This document shows, in pieces, positions 12,387 to 22,633 of a stretch of DNA of 64,000 nt. This DNA is from Bolinopsis microptera (taxonomy: Eukaryota > Ctenophora > Tentaculata > Lobata > Bolinopsidae), in contig NC_087083.1 of NCBI RefSeq assembly GCF_026151205.1, positions 10,227,460-10,291,459 of the forward strand. Reading direction: 5' to 3'. The translations under genes were made by a program, and so were the position numbers. How positions within the stretch are numbered: the first letter of the stretch is position 1; each line of letters begins with the position of its first letter. Below the pieces are notes generated by a model. The model was not told the origin of the DNA and ran no database searches. It saw nothing but the letters and a program-made list of their open reading frames with translations.

Positions 12387-12572
12387 ATGAGTCAGAGTAA
12401 CCCTGAAGCGAATCAATTCAAAGCCCTACATGATCGAATTGAATTGAATAGTTACTACATCCCACTAAATTTCAGATGTCATGTTTGCTACAAAGGGTTT
12501 AGTCAAAACGACAATTTGCTCCAACATCTGCGCGTAATACACAACGTAAAAGACAGGAAAAGCTTCAACTAG
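12387..12572 (+). CDS. Single C2H2 zinc-finger small protein or exon
   Basis: A 61-codon ATG-started frame. Residues about 31-52 form one classical C2H2 finger with spacing C-x2-C-x12-H-x4-H: the Cys pair sits in CHVC, a Phe follows four residues after the second Cys, and the ending is HLRVIH. No linker to a second finger is present, and the stop follows nine residues after the last His. Single-finger proteins this short are unusual, so it may be a gene fragment, one exon of a longer gene, or a transposon-derived finger. A pyrimidine-rich acceptor (CTCTACTTCAAACAG) ends one base before the ATG. It is the only recognised non-LINE coding signal on the plus strand. Confidence 0.5.
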   Translation: MSQSNPEANQFKALHDRIELNSYYIPLNFRCHVCYKGFSQNDNLLQHLRVIHNVKDRKSFN

Positions 12573-12794
12573 TAGAGTTGACACTTAACAGTGATTTACA
12601 TGATTATTTGTTTTAAGTTGATTGTTGATGTTTTGGGTACACTATTCAGTGTTAAGATTCTAAACTGATTTTTGTGTTTCGTGGGTATCTTTTTGTTTTT
12701 TAATACGATTTGGTTTTGGTATCCCAGGTTAGTGGGAGAGATTACGATATTTCCGTAGAAGAGGCTATTAACTATTAAGTTCATATCATCAGAA

Positions 12795-12894
12795 ACGTTG
12801 TTCACATATTACTGATTACGTAATCACTTCTCGGCCAATTTTGAACCACCCTCCCCTCTTGGCTGATAACGTTAAATAATAATATGTGAACGAC
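12795..12894. mobile_element. Short GTCGTTCACAT-type MITE, decayed
   Basis: Left end GTTGTTCACATATTA and right end AATATGTGAACGAC are inverted. The interior holds GATTACGTAATCACTT and a short C-rich run. It is a shorter, more decayed relative of 13122-13527 and 18587-18750. Confidence 0.7.
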
Positions 12895-13121
12895 TGTCAA
12901 GTGTCAAAAGTTTAAATTATTGTTAAGATGAATACTATTCATCTATTCATCATGAATAGATGAGTACTGCGTAGATGCATGGACGTGCGCTGCTTAACAT
13001 TTATACTTATAGCGATGTTCATTAAGTTTCAACACTTGGATTTAAAAGTAAAAGTGTAAGAAGTGCAATGAGCTGGCATAGAAATTGTCTTCGATTTCGA
13101 TAAATTTGGTTGAATTGTGTT

Positions 13122-13527
13122 AGGGGTCGTTCACATATAACGTAATCAATATTTTAGCAATTTTTACCCCCCCCCCCCCTCTCCCCCTCCGTAATCAAGA
13201 CCCAACCCCCCCTCCTGACAGCAATATTACGTAATCATGACCTGACCCCCCCCCCCCCTTGATATCCGGCCAAGCGCCTTCTAAACTACTTACTATTATA
13301 GCCGGATATTCGATCAATTTCACTATCAGAGTGAAATTGAGTGGAATTTGAATTAAAATATTGTCAAATTGTTCTTATTCTAGAGGGTAAAAAAGAAAAT
13401 TTTGATGACGTAATCAACGACCAACCCCCCCCCCCTCCCCGTAATCAACCGTAAGTATTTGGAAACGCCCCCCCCCCCCCCCCCCCACCCCCTCCTCGGC
13501 TGATTACGTAATATGTGAACGACCCCT
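13122..13527. mobile_element. MITE with GGGGTCGTTCACAT ends and poly-C interior
   Basis: The left end GGGGTCGTTCACATATAACG and the right end ACGTAATATGTGAACGACCCC are inverted repeats. TTA flanks both sides, consistent with a 3-bp target duplication as made by PIF/Harbinger-type transposases. The interior carries repeated ACGTAATCA motifs and several long C runs (near 13150, 13245, 13425 and 13472). No transposase is encoded. Family assignment is an inference from ends and target duplication. Confidence 0.8.
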
Positions 13528-13718
13528 TATTCATATTTTTAGGCAACTTTTGGTACAAATTTTATCAAAATCGGAGAAAAATTCTGTGCCAACTATTAGC
13601 ACTTAAATATTACATGGGGTTCTATGACAAGGTTATTTGTTCAATTTTTGATAAAGTGAGTGTCATCAATTTTCTGAAGATATAAAATTTTATTTTTAAC
13701 TTTACACTAACTTTGCTG

Positions 13719-14079
13719 AGCCAGTAAAGATTCTGTACTAAATGAAAGAGGTAATAGATTCCTTGACCTTCTGGGCAGCTGTGACCTAACTGGAAGTCAA
13801 CATCACAGAATTTGTGAATTCTGCAGCGAAAAGTCCATGATGGAGCTCTTTGTTAATCTTCCTTGTGTTGATCCGATAATAGAAGATGAAGAACACTTCC
13901 TTAGAACATGTCCCAGGTACCATTCCAGTAGGACTAACATGAAGGAGCCCACTAAGTCATTACTATTTCATGACATGAAGAGCCTCTTTCTACTGTCCGA
14001 GCACATAGTGGAATTCACCAAGTTCGTCGCTCAGCAATGCAGAACACGATTCCCTATAAAGAAGAAACACGAACATTAG
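13719..14079 (+). pseudogene. LINE C-terminal zinc-knuckle fragment
   Basis: An open plus-strand frame of about 120 codons encodes RICEFCSEK, then about 20 residues later EDEEHFLRTCPRYHSSR. The C-x2-C ... H-x4-C arrangement with EDEEHFL..CP.Y is characteristic of the C-terminus of many non-LTR retrotransposon polymerases. The frame begins after a stop near 13715 with no ATG there, so this is a 5'-truncated copy. The usual spacing between the CxxC pair and EDEEHFL appears longer than normal, suggesting an insertion. Confidence 0.75.
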
Positions 14080-15126
14080 TGTCTCAGTACGGGATATCAC
14101 ATTTCCTCCACAGCCCCTTCATTTTCACTTTTTCTTTACACTCATCAAACACCTTAATGGTAACGGATTTTCTATTTGGATTTCGGACTTTGACCTTTAG
14201 CTATGCTGATCTGACATTATCTCACTGTAATATAGATCTATTTTTTGTAAACCTTGTAAACCTTGTAAACCACAGTGGTGACTGGGGAACTATAGGTGTA
14301 CTGTTTGCTGTTCTTCAATTCTAATCTGAAAGTGCGGATCTTAGTGAAATTTCTGAAGCGGTCCGCAGAGTTTAGGCAAAGGAAATTCATTAAATATTTC
14401 CCGGCCTGTAAACATACCACTCGTCCAACCAAGGGAGGGAACATAAATATTATTACAGCAAATTTTGGAAAGAACAAAATTCTTATAAATCTTCCTGGTA
14501 ATACTGCAATTGTAACAGTGAAAGTCAAATAAAATATTTACAATAAGTTATTCTTATCTTCAAGATCGTAAATGCGAATGATATTGCTCACAAAATTTCT
14601 GATACAACAGGTTCAAATAAGGGATATTTAAAACAAAATTCATCCTGATACAGTCCTTACTCTTTTCTAGACTAAAAGCTGTATAAAACTTTACAAATCC
14701 TGTACATCACAATATAGTTGGTCAGTTACAATAAACAGTTACACTGCCTAACATTAAACAAGGTTGTTTTAGCGATCCGTGGACTTCATTCATTTCGATC
14801 GGAGATTACGTACCATGACGTCACACCTTGTTCCTGATAATGAGTTAGAGTTAGAATCAGCATTAAAAACACAATGAGGTCAACTAACAATTTGCAATGC
14901 ACTCAAATAAGTTTTAACAAAATATAAAATGTTAACATAATACTCTGCTAACTAATAACTAGCTAATAATAAGGACTTAATTAAATAAATGAATAATAAA
15001 TAAAGTCAAATTGTATACAGCAATCCATCGGTAAATAATTAACTATCTTAAGATAAGTTACTTATAATAATTATAAACCTCGATATTCGGAGAGTCTGGT
15101 TGTAGATCAGTAACAGCTAGGATACC
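14080..15126. other. CRIPT 3' flank, no other gene seen
   Basis: AT-rich. A 9-bp unit (CTTGTAAAC) is repeated three times near 14250-14272. The overlapping ORFs at 14037-14532 on both strands have no recognisable content. Confidence 0.45.
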
Positions 15127-15209
15127 TCAAGTACTCGACATCTTGTAGTTCTTTGTGGACATCAGAGTTTTACCGCACATACAACAAATACTCTTCTTGT
15201 ACGCACACG
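15127..15209 (-). CDS. CRIPT: CRIPT coding exon 4 (terminal)
   Basis: Acceptor ATATCCACAG precedes the exon. It encodes ACAYKKSICCMCGKT and ends NYKMSST followed by TGA. The YKK.IC.MCGK and TKNYK blocks are family hallmarks. Confidence 0.92.
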
Positions 15210-18200
15210 CTGTGGATATTAGTTATAAATAATCAATAAAAAGAGATGTTCTCGTTTTAAAATTTTAAAACAGCACTGAAGTATATACAGGGGTGGGGGG
15301 TCCAAGGGGAACTTTGGGGAATTTTGGGGAACTTTTTTTGGGGAACTTCAGGAAACCTGGGGGACTTTCCCAAAGTTCCCCAAAAAATTATCATGCCAAA
15401 AAAATTATCATGCTGCAAGTATCAACAAGTAAGTTAAGATTATACCTTATAATAACATACATGTTAACATTAATGGGTATTAATGTATATTAGAGAAATT
15501 TTGAATAATTTTGGGGAATTTTTTTTTGGGGAACTTCAGAAATCTTGGGGGACTTTCCCAAAGTTCCCCTTGGACCCACCCCCCCCCCCCCCCCCCCCCC
15601 CCCTATACACTATAATTGATAATAACAGAATTTTGATCATGTGATGGCGACAGAACGATAAGTTATAACTTTAAACCCCTAGATAATCCGTAAGGAATTA
15701 ATGGAATTTACGAAAGTTTAATGACCTAATATTACGCAGAAAATTAGAACCCATTTTAACGGGACAACTAAGTGTAATATTTAACAGATATAACAGTTAA
15801 ATCGGATGTACGATCGGTAGATATCAAACTTAGTTATCTACGTTAAAATTAGGTCTCACGCATGCAAGGAATTTAATCGCAAGGCCGTGATACACCATCT
15901 ATAATATAGACGGCTTTTCGATTCAGGTGCAACTCAAGTTGTGCTCTGATTGCACAATTTCCGGTCCAATGGTGTTTAAAAAATGTAGGCATTCCATCAG
16001 TATTTCAAAAGTTGTTGCCGGCCGTGGGAACCACATGCATGACAAGGCCCACAAAATCGTAAAATTAATGATACATACAAAGTGGTAACATAAACCCTAC
16101 AGTTGTATGCATTGGGTTACAGCATTCTATCTGATAACTAGGATTTTAAGTCGTAAGGACCAACCCCCTCCCAAATAATGCACCTCGGTACGATGCGATA
16201 CAAAGAGACATCAACCAATGTCCACATCACACCTATATTTCTTATCAGAAATGAAGTGAGATCTACGGTGGCAGTTTGATGGATCATAGAAGGTTTGCAA
16301 AGATTTGTGCTGGTTCAAATATCCTTTGTTCCCGCGTAAATTCAGACGTTTTAAACAAGGCACAAGCAGATGTTAAGACTTACCCTGGCAGTAATTAGCT
16401 TTGGGATGATGTGTAGCAACTCTGCATATCCTGCACTGTTTAAAGTTAGCTTTCGTCGGGTCGAATCTGTTCCCTTTCGCTCGTGTCAAATATTTGTTCT
16501 CCGTCAGTTTTTGTTTCCCCGAATCTGAAGCTGTATGTAAGGGTTAGAATTCGTACGTGCGCGGCTCACTGCGTCCCTCAAAAATGTGATCCAATATACA
16601 ATTTTCATTGTTGCGCGGCTAAATTTCTGCTAGTACAGAAAGATGTTCTCGGGAATTGTCCCACAGGGGTTTAATGAAGAATTCAAGTTAAGACAAGAGT
16701 GAAGCAACAGGTTAAGTTTTGAAATATTATTAAGATGGTTAAACACCTCTTTAAATTGGAACCCATCAAACTAAATTCATCGCCAATTGGTGACCAAAAA
16801 CTGATAATCACATACTTCATTGCCTCTCTCTCTCTCTCTCTTTCTTTCTTTCGTTCACTCACAAAATTCAATAAAAAGGTACCAAACTTATTTGCAGTCA
16901 GTTTGTAGCTCAATAACTACGGAAAATTATCTTAAAGAGTACTTTAAATCAAAATTTGTGACGTGGCAGGTATTTGTGGAAGGATAAAGGTTTTGTAGGG
17001 GGCCGTGGAGAAAGTTGGGATTTACTCTTGAGGGAGCGTTCACAAATGCCACCTCGATAGTTTGGTTAACCCCACCCTTTGTAAATTGCGATACGATCCA
17101 CACTATAGATTTCATAACCTTTGTGCAAAAGATCACATTAACGACTGTAATTGTGTCATTACTGTCAGTTCTATCAGATATTGCATAAAATTGACCCTCC
17201 CTTTAGGTCCTGTTTTAGAAAGTCATTTTGTGCGCGCCAGTGTTCAATCATACTCGATGGAGTTAAGCATTTAACCGTAACTACCAAATAAATAACGAAT
17301 TAGATTTAACTGCCCTAAAATCCTGGCTCAATGCCATACATACTAAATGATGACTTGCAATATTGCTGATATTGTAAAACTGCACTCGCAGAAGCAAGGT
17401 ATTTGTAACGTCCGGCCTAAGTAAGGTTGTAGGACCACACCCTCTCTAGACTTCCCGAACATTCCGTTACATTTTGGAATCCCCTTGTTCGAGAGATAAA
17501 TAATTTGTGAACGCTCTCTAATTTCAAGGGCCCACTTTTCTATAACATGAAGTTTTAAACATGATTTAAAGTACTTCTTAACTCAAAAACAAAATATGAA
17601 ATTATTCGACTTTCAAGCTATACAGTATACACATCATCATTAAACACATAATACAATTTAGATCCATTATTAGGTGAGCGTAATTGGGTAATTAATTAGG
17701 TGAGCATTATTTCTTAAATTAGGTAATTAGGTGAGCGTTATTTCCTAAATGCTGCCTCTTTCTTTAGGAAATTATCGTTTGCATCTTTCAAGCTGAAGGT
17801 TTCAATTTTCAAGGTTGTAACTTATCTTAGGGGGAAATATGTAGGGCAAGAAAAATGTAGAATATTCAAGAAGTTTCGATAAGAATTCAAAGTTGCATCA
17901 CAAAAATTTAACGTCCTTGAAGTGATTACACTATCCCTTACAGCATTGATATCAAAATAAGCATTGACAAGAACCATTACAAACGGTCCAAAAATCAAAC
18001 CCTAATTAAAATTCATACCGCGCTAGAAAAAAAAATTAAGGAATACAATTATATTGCAGTTACAGGGTTCTGCGTAATGATATCGCGTTTAAAACATCGT
18101 AACAAATACTACAAGTCAAAAAGTAAAAGTAACTGATCAATCAACTTGTTGAAGATAAAAGTTATGAAAATTTATATTATATAAATTCGAGCATTATATA

Positions 18201-21200
18201 TATCAACAAAATAATTCAAAGGAGAAGAAAACTGCGGTTGGAATTTGGTACCCTTATTAACATATTATTAAGATATCAAAATCCAAATTAACAATGAATA
18301 GCAAATTCATTATTATATCAATAATGTTTGATTGGTGGGATATTGTTGCTCTACAATTTCGTAAATCATACTATATATATAATCGGGATATACTCGGATT
18401 TTTATGTGTAATTTTACATTCTCCATCGCTTTTAGTTATGTATGTACCAGTTTTTATGTACCGGTAATAAAGATTTTTTCAAAAAAATGTTAAGGTGAAA
18501 ATGAAACATTCCCATACAAATTATTGTAGCATGTTGTTGTCGAAGATAAGTCAGAAACATTGTCCTATACAACGTTAAATACCCAAGAGGTCGTTCACAT
18601 ATTACGTAATCACTTTTTGGCCCATTTTGAACTCCCCTCCCCCCTCCGCAATCAATTTTACACATAGCTATTGTGTAAAAATTACACTAGCATAATTATT
18701 TAGAAACCCCCCCTCCCCCTCGGCTGATAACGTAATATGTGAACGACCCCTAAGTCAGAAACACTGTCCTATACAACTTTAAATACCCGAGGCAGCTACT
18801 ATAAAATTACTAAAAATCTAAAAATAGGACATGCTCTTACAAATTTTCGATCACCTCTGATTAAAAAGAATTCAAACAAATTTTCAATGTTCACCAACCC
18901 GGTCTTAACTTTCAATTATCAATGAAGTATTACAGATCATAACATGCTCATGGCACAATATCAATAAATCTTGCAGAATTTGCTCACGCGTTAAACTTGG
19001 CAATCTCAATTCTCAAATATATATAACCAATCGGGCGAGAGAACAACACCAGTTTTACCGGCTAAAAACCAAATTTTCTGGCTGTGCTGTGTCCTTGTGA
19101 CGCCGGAACACCACACCACGTGGCATGACGTCACACCACGTGGCATGACGTCACACCACGTGGCATGACGTCACACCACGTGGCATGACGTCACATCTCA
19201 CCCTACCTTACAAATTACCCTGCATCAGGAAAATCTCATTAAAACACTTATCGAAGTTATTTTTGATGTCCTTGTAAGTACAAATAATAACACTCTGCTC
19301 GTGAGGCGAGGTGAGCATAAGTTGTTCAAGCGAGCCTGCATCAAGTTTATTCAAACACATTAGAAGATGCGGGAGATCAATCCAGGGCGCGCCCAACTCA
19401 TCCACCTTGTGAAACATGTAGTTTCGGAAGAGTTTGAGAATGTAACGCTCGCCAGTTTCACACCATCCGGGATCCAACATGTGTTCGGGCCGGTCTAGAA
19501 CTGAGTTTATCTTACACAATACCCGAAATAGTCTCCCGTTTTCTAGCTCCTTCATTAACTCGTTTTGGGTGGTATCGTTTTCAACCCGTAATCGCTCGAT
19601 GTGTGTGTAAAACCGAGCGCCAATCATCGGCATCAAATCATTGATTTTCCTTGGTTGAGGCGACTTGTTGAGCAAATGTTGGAGTAATGTTCGGACATCT
19701 GCCGTGTATGTGGATGATATGACGTCTGAGGATTTGGAGAGGTTTGATTGGTGGATAGCCGAGATGGAATTACAGGAAATACAAACGATAAGCTTGCCCA
19801 GCTCCACTATATCTTCTTGTTGTTGGTGTTGGACTACAAATGGTTTGGATGGGTCATCTAGGACGGAGCCCATCAACAAATCCATGACACCCAGACAATT
19901 TAACCTCAGCCTATTTCTAGCTGTTACTATAATTTTAGATGGATTAATCATCCTGCAAGAAAGTTTATTAGCGTGCACTGTCCGTATAGCAGATGTTAAC
20001 TGTATGATATAATTCCATAACAGAGACTCATCAAGAAAACCTTGTTCCTTCTGAAAATGTAGCTGTTTGAAGTTTCTGGCGCCAGCACAAAAATCATACA
20101 CAACAACAAATGAATTGTCGCCGAACTGTTTGGTTGGGAAAGCCTCATGTACAGTGACGATGTTAGGGTGGCTGATTGCGCGCCACCGATCTAGGATCTT
20201 CTTCGTTTCTAAAGTGTTAATTTGACAGTTTTTGTAGCGATGTAACGTATAAACACACCCATCTACGCTGCTGTAAGCCCGGTAACAAACACTAGGATAG
20301 GAAAACGTATACATGTTACCCTGAGGTTCCACTGTCGGGTGCTCGGGCTCCAACGGGTGGAGCGCGTAATACTTCTCCACATCTGGCAACTTACTCTCAA
20401 TATAGAGAGACGTAATACTTTGTTGGTACATTAACATATCACATAGTTCACTGCCTGTGCTGTTATCTGCGCTTGGTTTCTCTAAATGAGGCGGGGTGGG
20501 TATAAAGGCGCGCGTGGGCATGTCCATGCGCGTGGAGGGAAGGTAATACTCCATGTGAGTTGGAGGAGGCATGAGAGGAGCTTGGAGAGGAGCCTGGACT
20601 GGCTCACTCCGTATCACGTGATGTGAGGCAGGTATGAAACTGGGAGTCGAGGATATGTCATCTAGAGTTAGGTTACCGAAGGATGTTTTCAACATGTTTC
20701 CGTTCATCTGAAGCGCGGTGGGTGTGGGTGGCTTGTCTATGTGCTGGAGGGTGCAGGAGGAACCGTGGATACAGAAACCGTGTTCGAGGTACTTAGGACA
20801 GATCGCAGCCATGGTGTTCTGAATACATCCTGATATAATGAGTTTAGTTAGTACCCGGATCTTTAGAATAGGTTTGTTTTCCAGTTGTAATCATTATTTT
20901 AGGGCACGCATTCAACAGTATAATATGTCAACTATCGATATGATATACAGCTATTTTTGTACAACTATAATTATTATTATTATATATATGACTGATAAAT
21001 GACTGATACTTATAAATCGAACAACTACAATCATTTTAACTTAAATCACAACTATAATCACAACTTAAATAACAGTTCTATAATCAAGCTCACCCACAGT
21101 GCTCCTGGATCCACTTTTCCATGTGTCCTGTGTAACGGATACGCCCAACTTCTTCTCGCCTGTAACGATTAGCTGTTAAATGGTTGTTGAAGAGACTTGG

Positions 21201-21684
21201 TAATCGATCTTGATGAGAAGATCAAGCTGGAGAAAATTACAATAGAAAGAGAAGTCCTTGATCATTAAATTATGCAAGTTAATTTAAGTTTTATGAATAG
21301 TTGCACACTGCGCAGGTTCTGTTGTTTTTAAGCTCAAAAAGATCAAATCGATATATTCTACACGTTCGAATATATTATATGCTCTTTTCGGTTGTAAATA
21401 ATAATTTAAATTAAAAGCTGTAGTAAAATATGTTCACTGACCAATTTATACCCAAAATTTAGATCATAATCATATTAAAACTTTAAAGTTAATTACTTAG
21501 CCACATATTGTAGACTAACATCTTAAAATTACCAGCTTAAAGATTCAACCGACCTTCGCATCAATTTGACGTACCGAAATCTAAAGTAATACTGATGCAA
21601 CACAGACTTAGCCTACACCATTCACACCCATTAATACTTTATAAGACTTTATAACAAAATAAACTTACATTTGTCACAAACCAT
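15127..21684 (-). CDS. CRIPT: CRIPT, cysteine-rich PDZ-binding protein (4 coding exons)
   Basis: Joining 21669-21684, 21094-21159, 16384-16530 and 15127-15209 gives 104 codons including the stop, close to the 101-residue human protein. All three introns are GT-AG (donors GTAAGT, GTGAGC, GTAAGT) and in phase 1. The product begins MVCDKCEKKLG, continues with KLTENK and RFDP, and has the Cys pairs CRIC, NYCQAC and CCMCG that build the family's zinc-binding fold. Known family roles are binding of PSD-95-type PDZ domains through the C-terminus and association with the minor spliceosome. Here the protein ends KMSST, so the usual hydrophobic last residue is missing. Intron 2 (4.56 kb) contains the entire PAN3 ORF on the same strand and two MITEs; intron 3 contains a third. 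Confidence 0.93.
15283..15605. mobile_element. MITE with GGGTCCAAGGGGAACTTT ends in CRIPT intron 3
   Basis: The left end (from about 15297) and the right end (to about 15580) carry GGGTCCAAGGGGAACTTTGGG in inverted orientation. Inside both ends is a further inverted block, GGGGAACTTCAG(G/A)AA. A run of about 30 C closes the right side, and TATA occurs on both flanks. The 66-codon ORF at 15293-15493 starts inside the terminus and is not a gene. Confidence 0.8.
16384..16530 (-). CDS. CRIPT: CRIPT coding exon 3
   Basis: Acceptor CTTACATACAG and donor G|GTAAGTC bound 147 bases in phase 1 at both ends. It encodes DSGKQKLTENKYL, GNRFDPTKANF and QCRICRVATHHPKANYCQ, aligning with the central part of the family including the first two zinc-ligand pairs. 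Confidence 0.93.
16826..16852. repeat. CT/TTTC microsatellite
   Basis: (CT)n followed by (TTTC)n in CRIPT intron 2. It accounts for the Arg/Glu-rich run in the overlapping minus-strand ORF. Confidence 0.85.
17030..17518. mobile_element. MITE with GAGGGAGCGTTCACAAAT ends
   Basis: GAGGGAGCGTTCACAAAT at the left and ATTTGTGAACGCTCTC at the right are inverted, about 490 bp apart. TGA and TAA flank them, compatible with a decayed 3-bp duplication. The ends resemble the GTCGTTCACAT family, so the two may share a transposase source. It lies in CRIPT intron 2, between exon 3 and PAN3. Confidence 0.75.
17519..18546. other. CRIPT intron 2, no feature beyond small repeats
   Basis: AT-rich intronic sequence. 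ATTAGGTGAGCG(T/A) recurs three times near 17670-17740. Nothing coding was seen. Confidence 0.5.
18587..18750. mobile_element. MITE with GTCGTTCACAT ends, flanked by 41-bp direct repeats
   Basis: GAGGTCGTTCACATATTACG at the left is inverted at the right as CGTAATATGTGAACGACCCC. The interior has two C-rich runs and ACGTAATCA. On each side lies an approximately 41-bp direct repeat (18547-18586 and 18751-18790) differing at three positions, far longer than a normal target duplication for this type. Confidence 0.85.
19111..19195. repeat. 20-bp array with CACGTG and TGACGTCA, four copies
   Basis: Exact head-to-tail 20-base units each containing an E-box palindrome (CACGTG) and a CRE palindrome (TGACGTCA). 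It begins 12 bases past the PAN3 stop, so it lies in PAN3's 3' UTR or flank. Confidence 0.9.
19208..20812 (-). CDS. PAN3: PAN3, regulatory subunit of the PAN2-PAN3 deadenylase
   Basis: A complete 534-codon ORF without introns. Residues 5-24 form a CCCH finger with spacing C-x8-C-x5-C-x3-H, as in PAN3 N-termini, which contribute to poly(A) binding. A SFIP stretch at about 58-61 in an acidic/polar context is a candidate PAM2-like poly(A)-binding-protein contact. Residues about 170-400 are the pseudokinase (SHPNIV near 215; the DFG site is degenerate). The last 110 residues match the PAN3 knob, with RPEHMLDPGW, ETGERYILKLFR and LNKLDAGSLEQ. PAN3 dimers recruit PAN2 to trim poly(A) tails in the cytoplasm. 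The N-terminal linker is short compared with the human protein. The ATG context (CACCATGG) is strong, and an acceptor-like AG ends six bases upstream. The gene sits within CRIPT intron 2 on the same strand. Confidence 0.95.
   Translation of the reverse strand: MAAICPKYLEHGFCIHGSSCTLQHIDKPPTPTALQMNGNMLKTSFGNLTLDDISSTPSFIPASHHVIRSEPVQAPLQAPLMPPPTHMEYYLPSTRMDMPTRAFIPTPPHLEKPSADNSTGSELCDMLMYQQSITSLYIESKLPDVEKYYALHPLEPEHPTVEPQGNMYTFSYPSVCYRAYSSVDGCVYTLHRYKNCQINTLETKKILDRWRAISHPNIVTVHEAFPTKQFGDNSFVVVYDFCAGARNFKQLHFQKEQGFLDESLLWNYIIQLTSAIRTVHANKLSCRMINPSKIIVTARNRLRLNCLGVMDLLMGSVLDDPSKPFVVQHQQQEDIVELGKLIVCISCNSISAIHQSNLSKSSDVISSTYTADVRTLLQHLLNKSPQPRKINDLMPMIGARFYTHIERLRVENDTTQNELMKELENGRLFRVLCKINSVLDRPEHMLDPGWCETGERYILKLFRNYMFHKVDELGAPWIDLPHLLMCLNKLDAGSLEQLMLTSPHEQSVIICTYKDIKNNFDKCFNEIFLMQGNL
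20813..21093. promoter_or_regulatory. Possible PAN3 promoter / trans-splice region
   Basis: The interval between CRIPT exon 2 and the PAN3 ATG is only 281 bp. It must hold either a PAN3 promoter or a 3' splice site used by an upstream leader. TGTATTCAG ends six bases before the ATG. No TATA-type element is placed clearly enough to call. Confidence 0.3.
21094..21159 (-). CDS. CRIPT: CRIPT coding exon 2
   Basis: Acceptor ATCGTTACAG and donor G|GTGAGC bound 66 bases. Entered in phase 1, it encodes (C)EKKLGVSVTQDTWKSG, matching the family's N-terminal CEKKLG and DTWK blocks. Exon length and phases fit exons 1 and 3. Confidence 0.93.
21669..21684 (-). CDS. CRIPT: CRIPT coding exon 1 (16 nt coding)
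   Basis: ATG plus four codons and one base (MVCDK, then split Cys), followed by donor GTAAGT. MVC(D/E)KC is the near-invariant start of this family. CTTGACATCAG, a pyrimidine-preceded acceptor, ends six bases before the ATG, so a 5' leader is probably spliced on. Confidence 0.9.
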
Positions 21685-22120
21685 GTTATTCTGATGTCAA
21701 GGTGAGGTAAAGGGAGAGTTTGTGGAGAGGCTTTTCTTTTAGTTTAGACCATTTTTATACCTTACTTCATGTGCTATAAGAGAAATGGTTAGAAATGGAA
21801 TTTTATAACTATGTTAATATCGTGTCTTAAACGAGGAACGGCATTAAATTTAACATTAAATTTGTTAGTTTGTCATTGATTATGTTAATATGAATCAATA
21901 TAGTGCCGACTTTATTTATTATTTATTTAATGTCAACTAGCAAGAATTAATTATTCTCAGAATTTTATAACGAAGGCCAGGGCTTGGTGTGTCACAAACT
22001 TTTGAGTGTTGATTGTTGCCAAATAAATCAATCAATATTCGGTAAGATCAGATGATTACTCATGAATAAAAGCAAATTAAAACACGGAAATTAATAAATA
22101 AAAACAGTCATTACAATAAA
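21685..22120. other. Short eL14-CRIPT intergenic region
   Basis: Only 436 bp separate the eL14 stop from the CRIPT start on the same strand. The minus strand has AATAAA about 205 bases after the eL14 stop (plus 21911-21916). No other feature was seen. Confidence 0.5.
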
Positions 22121-22525
22121 TTAACTGGATTTCTTAAGTTTTCGCACGGTGCTTCTGATCTTTCTATTGTGAGCGGTCTTGGATACTCTCAACTTGAATC
22201 GAGCGAAATCTCCAAGAGCTGCTTTAGCTTGTTGAGCTTCTGACTTCTTACTAAGTCCAGATTTAAGGAATTTAGCGGGGATGTCATCCTTAGCAAGGGC
22301 TGCTCGTACAACCTTGGTTTTGCAACCACGTGGTATTTTGACCTTGAGGTCTGTGATTGCTATTTGGTTCAGACGGAAGACTGATCGAGCAAGTCCGCTG
22401 TCTGGTCCATCGATGAGCAAGTGCTTCTGGTCAACAAGGTCTACGACCACTCCAGTCTTTCCTGCATTTTCTCCCAATCTAACGTAGCACACACGGCCGA
22501 TTTCGATCTTCCTTTGGTAAAGCAT
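22121..22525 (-). CDS. RPL14: Large ribosomal subunit protein eL14
   Basis: An intact 134-codon ORF. Residues about 6-45 form the KOW-like barrel, with IEIGRVCYV, AGKTGVVVDLVDQ and LIDGP matching the family's EVGRVAYV / VDVIDQ / LVDGP blocks. The C-terminal half is the helical, strongly basic eL14 domain with FARFKL and a terminal KLKK. It lacks the long Ala/Lys tail of the mammalian protein and is close to fungal length. It is a structural protein of the cytosolic 60S subunit. There is no intron in the coding part. An acceptor (CATATTTTAG) lies 13 bases before the ATG, suggesting a spliced 5' leader. The ORF is undamaged and no poly(A) tract follows, so a processed pseudogene is unlikely but not excluded. 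Confidence 0.93.
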   Translation of the reverse strand: MLYQRKIEIGRVCYVRLGENAGKTGVVVDLVDQKHLLIDGPDSGLARSVFRLNQIAITDLKVKIPRGCKTKVVRAALAKDDIPAKFLKSGLSKKSEAQQAKAALGDFARFKLRVSKTAHNRKIRSTVRKLKKSS

Positions 22526-22633
22526 TTTGTGACACCTGCTAAAATATGTTAATTTTCAACTTTTGATTTAGACCAGGTGATTTAGAATTGTGAATATCAA
22601 TATTAATGTATCAGCATCATGTTTGAAGGATAA

